Origin: Nonomuraea angiospora
GTDB taxonomy: Bacteria; Actinomycetota; Actinomycetes; Streptosporangiales; Streptosporangiaceae
Direction: 5' to 3'
Length of the DNA stretch: 64,000 nucleotides
Assembly: GCF_014873145.1 (NCBI RefSeq)
Contig: NZ_JADBEK010000001.1
Coordinates: 744,001 to 808,000, forward strand
Shown: positions 62,109-64,000 of the stretch, piece by piece
Layout: the number at the start of each line of letters is the position of its first letter
Position numbering within the stretch: the stretch's first letter is position 1
Notes under the pieces: model-generated
Databases searched by the model: none
Seen by the model: only the letters and a program-made list of their open reading frames with translations
What the model was told of the DNA's origin: nothing
Position numbers and translations under genes: made by a program

Positions 62109-62738
62109 GTGACGACTCAGCCTGCCGAACCGTCCCCGCGCCGCGGGCGTGGCCGTCCCGGTCATGACCAGGCCGCGGTCCTGCGCGCCGCGGTGGAGCT
62201 GTTCAACCGCAAGGGGTACGACGCCACGAGCATGGGCGACCTGGCCAAGGAGCTGGGCCTGACCAAGCCGGCCATCTACCACCACGTCACCAGCAAGGAG
62301 CAGCTGCTCGGCCAGGCGTTGGACGACGCGCTCGACGAGCTGACCGCCGTCGTGACCGAGGCCTCCAAAGACCGGGCCGGGGGGACGAGCGCGTACGGAC
62401 GGCTGCGCGAGGTGCTGCGCCGCAGCGTCGAGGTGCTGGTGGCGCACCAGCCCTCGGTCACGCTCCTGCTGCGGGTGCGCGGCAACAGCGAGGTCGAGCT
62501 GGCGGCGCTGGAGCGGCGGCGCTGGCTCGACGACCGCCTCGCCGCGCTCGTCACCGACGCCGTCGAGGAGGGCGCGCTCCGCGACGACGTGCCGGCGACG
62601 CTGGTCAGCCGGCTGCTGTTCGGCATGGTCAACTCGCTGGTCGAGTGGTACCGGCCCGACGGCGCCTACGACCGGGCGATGGTCGCCGACGCCATCACCG
62701 CCATCGCCTTCGACGGCCTGGCCCGTCACGAAGCCTGA
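62109..62738 (+). CDS. TetR family regulator (fatty-acid/phenylacetate type)
   Basis: A 209-residue repressor starting at GTG 62109. HTH: FNRKGYDATSMGDLAKELGL and TKPAIYHHVTSKEQLL. The C-terminal TetR_C domain ends LLFGMVNSLVEWYRP, as in regulators of acyl-CoA or phenylacetate degradation. It is convergent with 3-hydroxyacyl-CoA dehydrogenase and enoyl-CoA hydratase genes, its probable regulon. Confidence 0.93.
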   Translation: MTTQPAEPSPRRGRGRPGHDQAAVLRAAVELFNRKGYDATSMGDLAKELGLTKPAIYHHVTSKEQLLGQALDDALDELTAVVTEASKDRAGGTSAYGRLREVLRRSVEVLVAHQPSVTLLLRVRGNSEVELAALERRRWLDDRLAALVTDAVEEGALRDDVPATLVSRLLFGMVNSLVEWYRPDGAYDRAMVADAITAIAFDGLARHEA

Positions 62739-62820
62739 CCCTCCGAGGGCCGGACGCCGTCACGAAGCCTGGCCCTCCGACGGCCGGACGCCGGCACGAA
62801 ACCTGACCCCCAAGGGCTGG
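62725..62820. repeat. 34-bp tandem repeat at the TetR stop codon
   Basis: GTCACGAAGCCTG(A/G)CCCTCC…GACGCC occurs at 62725-62758 and 62759-62792, with a degenerate third copy to 62820. The first copy contains the TetR stop codon. Each unit could fold (CCCTCCGAGGG) and serve as a terminator between the convergent genes. Confidence 0.8.
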
Positions 62821-62826
62821 AAAGGC

Positions 62827-63648
62827 TCACCAGGTGTAGAAGCCCTGGCCCGTCTTGCGGCCGAGATGTCCGGCCGCGACCAGGTCGCGCAGGATCCGCG
62901 GCGGCTCGAACCGGGGCCCCAGCTCGCGCGCCAGATGCTCGGCGATCGCGAGCCGCACGTCCAGCCCCACCACGTCGGTGGTGCGCAAGGGTCCCATCGG
63001 GTGCCGGTAGCCGAGGGTCATCGCCGTGTCGATGTCGGTCGCGCTCGCGACGCCCTCCTCCAGCATCCGCATCGCCTCCAGCGCCAGGCAGACGCCCAGC
63101 CGGCTGCTGGCGAACCCCGGCGAGTCCGCGACCGTGATCGGCGTCTTGCCCAGCTCGGCCGCCCACTCCTGGGCCAGCGTCACGAGCGCCGGATCGGTAC
63201 GCGGCCCCGTGACGATCTCGATGAGCGCGCTCACCGGGACGGGGTTGAAGAAGTGCAGCCCGAGGAAGCGCTCCGGTGCGGCCAGGCCGGCGGCCAGCGC
63301 GCCGATCGACAGGCTGCTGGTGTTCGAGGCCAGCACCGCGCCCGGCGCCGCCTTCTCGACCAGGGCGAACACCTGGGCCTTGAGCGCCGCGTCCTCCGGG
63401 ACCGCCTCGATGACGAGCTCGCACGGGCGCAGCTCGCCGGGGTCGGAAGTCGTGCGCAGCCGCGCGAGGGCCTCCGGGTCCGCGTGGCCCTTGGCCAGGC
63501 CGTCGCCCACCCGGGCCCTGGCCCGCTCGGCCGCCTCCGGGCCCTCCTCCACGACGATCACGTGGCTGCCCGAGGTCAGGAACGCCTGCGCGATCCCGGA
63601 CCCCATCCGCCCGCCGCCGAAGACGCCGACCATCCGTGGCAGGCTCAT
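62827..63648 (-). CDS. 3-hydroxyacyl-CoA (3-hydroxybutyryl-CoA) dehydrogenase
   Basis: A 273-residue single-function dehydrogenase. NAD motif VGVFGGGRMGSGIAQAFL at the N-terminus, catalytic His in LGLHFFNPVPVS (about residue 138), Glu in the following EIVTG, and C-terminal YRHPMGPLRTTDVVGLD. It oxidises 3-hydroxyacyl-CoA in beta-oxidation or phenylacetate catabolism. It overlaps the enoyl-CoA hydratase gene by four bases. Confidence 0.95.
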   Translation of the reverse strand: MSLPRMVGVFGGGRMGSGIAQAFLTSGSHVIVVEEGPEAAERARARVGDGLAKGHADPEALARLRTTSDPGELRPCELVIEAVPEDAALKAQVFALVEKAAPGAVLASNTSSLSIGALAAGLAAPERFLGLHFFNPVPVSALIEIVTGPRTDPALVTLAQEWAAELGKTPITVADSPGFASSRLGVCLALEAMRMLEEGVASATDIDTAMTLGYRHPMGPLRTTDVVGLDVRLAIAEHLARELGPRFEPPRILRDLVAAGHLGRKTGQGFYTW

Positions 63649-64000
63649 GAGCGCCGCTCCAGGAATGCCGTCATGCGCATGTGCTTCTCCTCCGTCTCGA
63701 ACAGGACCGCCTGGGCCACATCGTCCACGAACGGGTGCGCGCCCCGCGGGGCGTGGAAGACCGCCTTGGTCAGCCGGGTCGCCAGCGGCGCCCGCGCGGT
63801 GATCCGGTCGGCCAGCCGGTGCCCGGCCGCCAGCAGCTCCTCGGGCTCCACGACCTCGTTGAGCAGCCGTACGGCGTGCGCCTCCTCGGCCGTGAGCACC
63901 CGGCCCGCGAGCAGGATCTCCTTGGCCAGCGGCTCCCCGACCAGCTCGGCCAGCCGCCAGGCCGCCCCGGCCGCCGCCAGGATGCCGAGGCCCGTCTCCG
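63645..64000 (-). CDS. Enoyl-CoA hydratase/isomerase, N-terminus outside window
   Basis: The last 117 residues of a crotonase-fold protein are visible: ETGLGILAAAGAAWRLAELV, the usual GRVLTAEEAHAVRLLNEVV and a C-terminal helical tail with ATRLTKAVFHA. The gene continues beyond 64000. It precedes and overlaps the 3-hydroxyacyl-CoA dehydrogenase gene, so the two catalyse successive steps. Confidence 0.9.
   Translation of the reverse strand, partial: ETGLGILAAAGAAWRLAELVGEPLAKEILLAGRVLTAEEAHAVRLLNEVVEPEELLAAGHRLADRITARAPLATRLTKAVFHAPRGAHPFVDDVAQAVLFETEEKHMRMTAFLERRS

Overview
This is a high-GC (about 70%) actinomycete chromosome segment. Twin ferredoxin/P450/TetR sets, ECF sigma factors, large LuxR (LAL) regulators, heavily secreted enzymes, GTG/TTG starts and rare TTA codons in developmental-type genes point to a sporulating actinomycete, probably Streptosporangiaceae (Nonomuraea-like). 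The genus is inference.

Left part (1-22.5 kb). A VOC protein fragment, an IS481 transposase relic and a small HTH protein come first. Next is a compact RiPP cluster on the minus strand (1.5-3.8 kb): a cytochrome P450, a 21-residue precursor peptide ending in AWFVW and a SAM methyltransferase. The WxxW C-terminus plus a single P450 matches the atropopeptide/bitryptide class (tryptorubin, cihunamides). The precursor is too short for ordinary gene calling. Downstream lie a secreted subtilase, a secreted unknown, an ECF sigma factor coupled to a membrane partner, a LAL regulator, a 31-residue TTA-containing membrane peptide, small metabolic genes, an FAD monooxygenase, an ankyrin protein, a graveyard of gene fragments, and a P450/ferredoxin pair divergent from a TetR gene.

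Central part (22.5-49.8 kb) reads as one functional locus. It holds two sugar importers (a MalEFG-type without its own ATPase and an RbsABC-type with ATPase), three GH172 (DUF2961) proteins, a secreted DUF4185-like beta-propeller enzyme, an L-fucose/D-arabinose-type isomerase, an FGGY kinase and two LacI regulators. Three secreted peptidoglycan hydrolases follow: an M23 peptidase, a lysozyme-like protein and a transglycosylase-plus-amidase. All three and two of the glycosidases carry a C-terminal six-repeat FG-GAP module. GH172 and DUF4185 (GH183) enzymes are known D-arabinan hydrolases, D-arabinose is catabolised by fucose-type isomerases to D-ribulose and then phosphorylated, and D-arabinan occurs in mycobacterial-type cell walls. 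I infer a bldA-influenced, LacI-controlled system that dismantles the arabinogalactan-peptidoglycan of mycolic-acid bacteria and feeds on the D-arabinose. Four AATCGATT-type operator regions lie at its promoters or regulator genes.

Right part (49.8-64 kb) is ordinary accessory and housekeeping content: an MmyB-type regulator, an NmrA-like reductase, a class A beta-lactamase-like serine hydrolase, a NarL-type two-component system, a decayed secreted protein, two epoxide-hydrolase/haloalkane-dehalogenase-like enzymes, a ferredoxin/ferredoxin-reductase pair facing a second TetR (paralogue of the first, same operator, followed by a relic P450 end), an AraC regulator, a TetR, and the start of a 3-hydroxyacyl-CoA dehydrogenase/enoyl-CoA hydratase operon.
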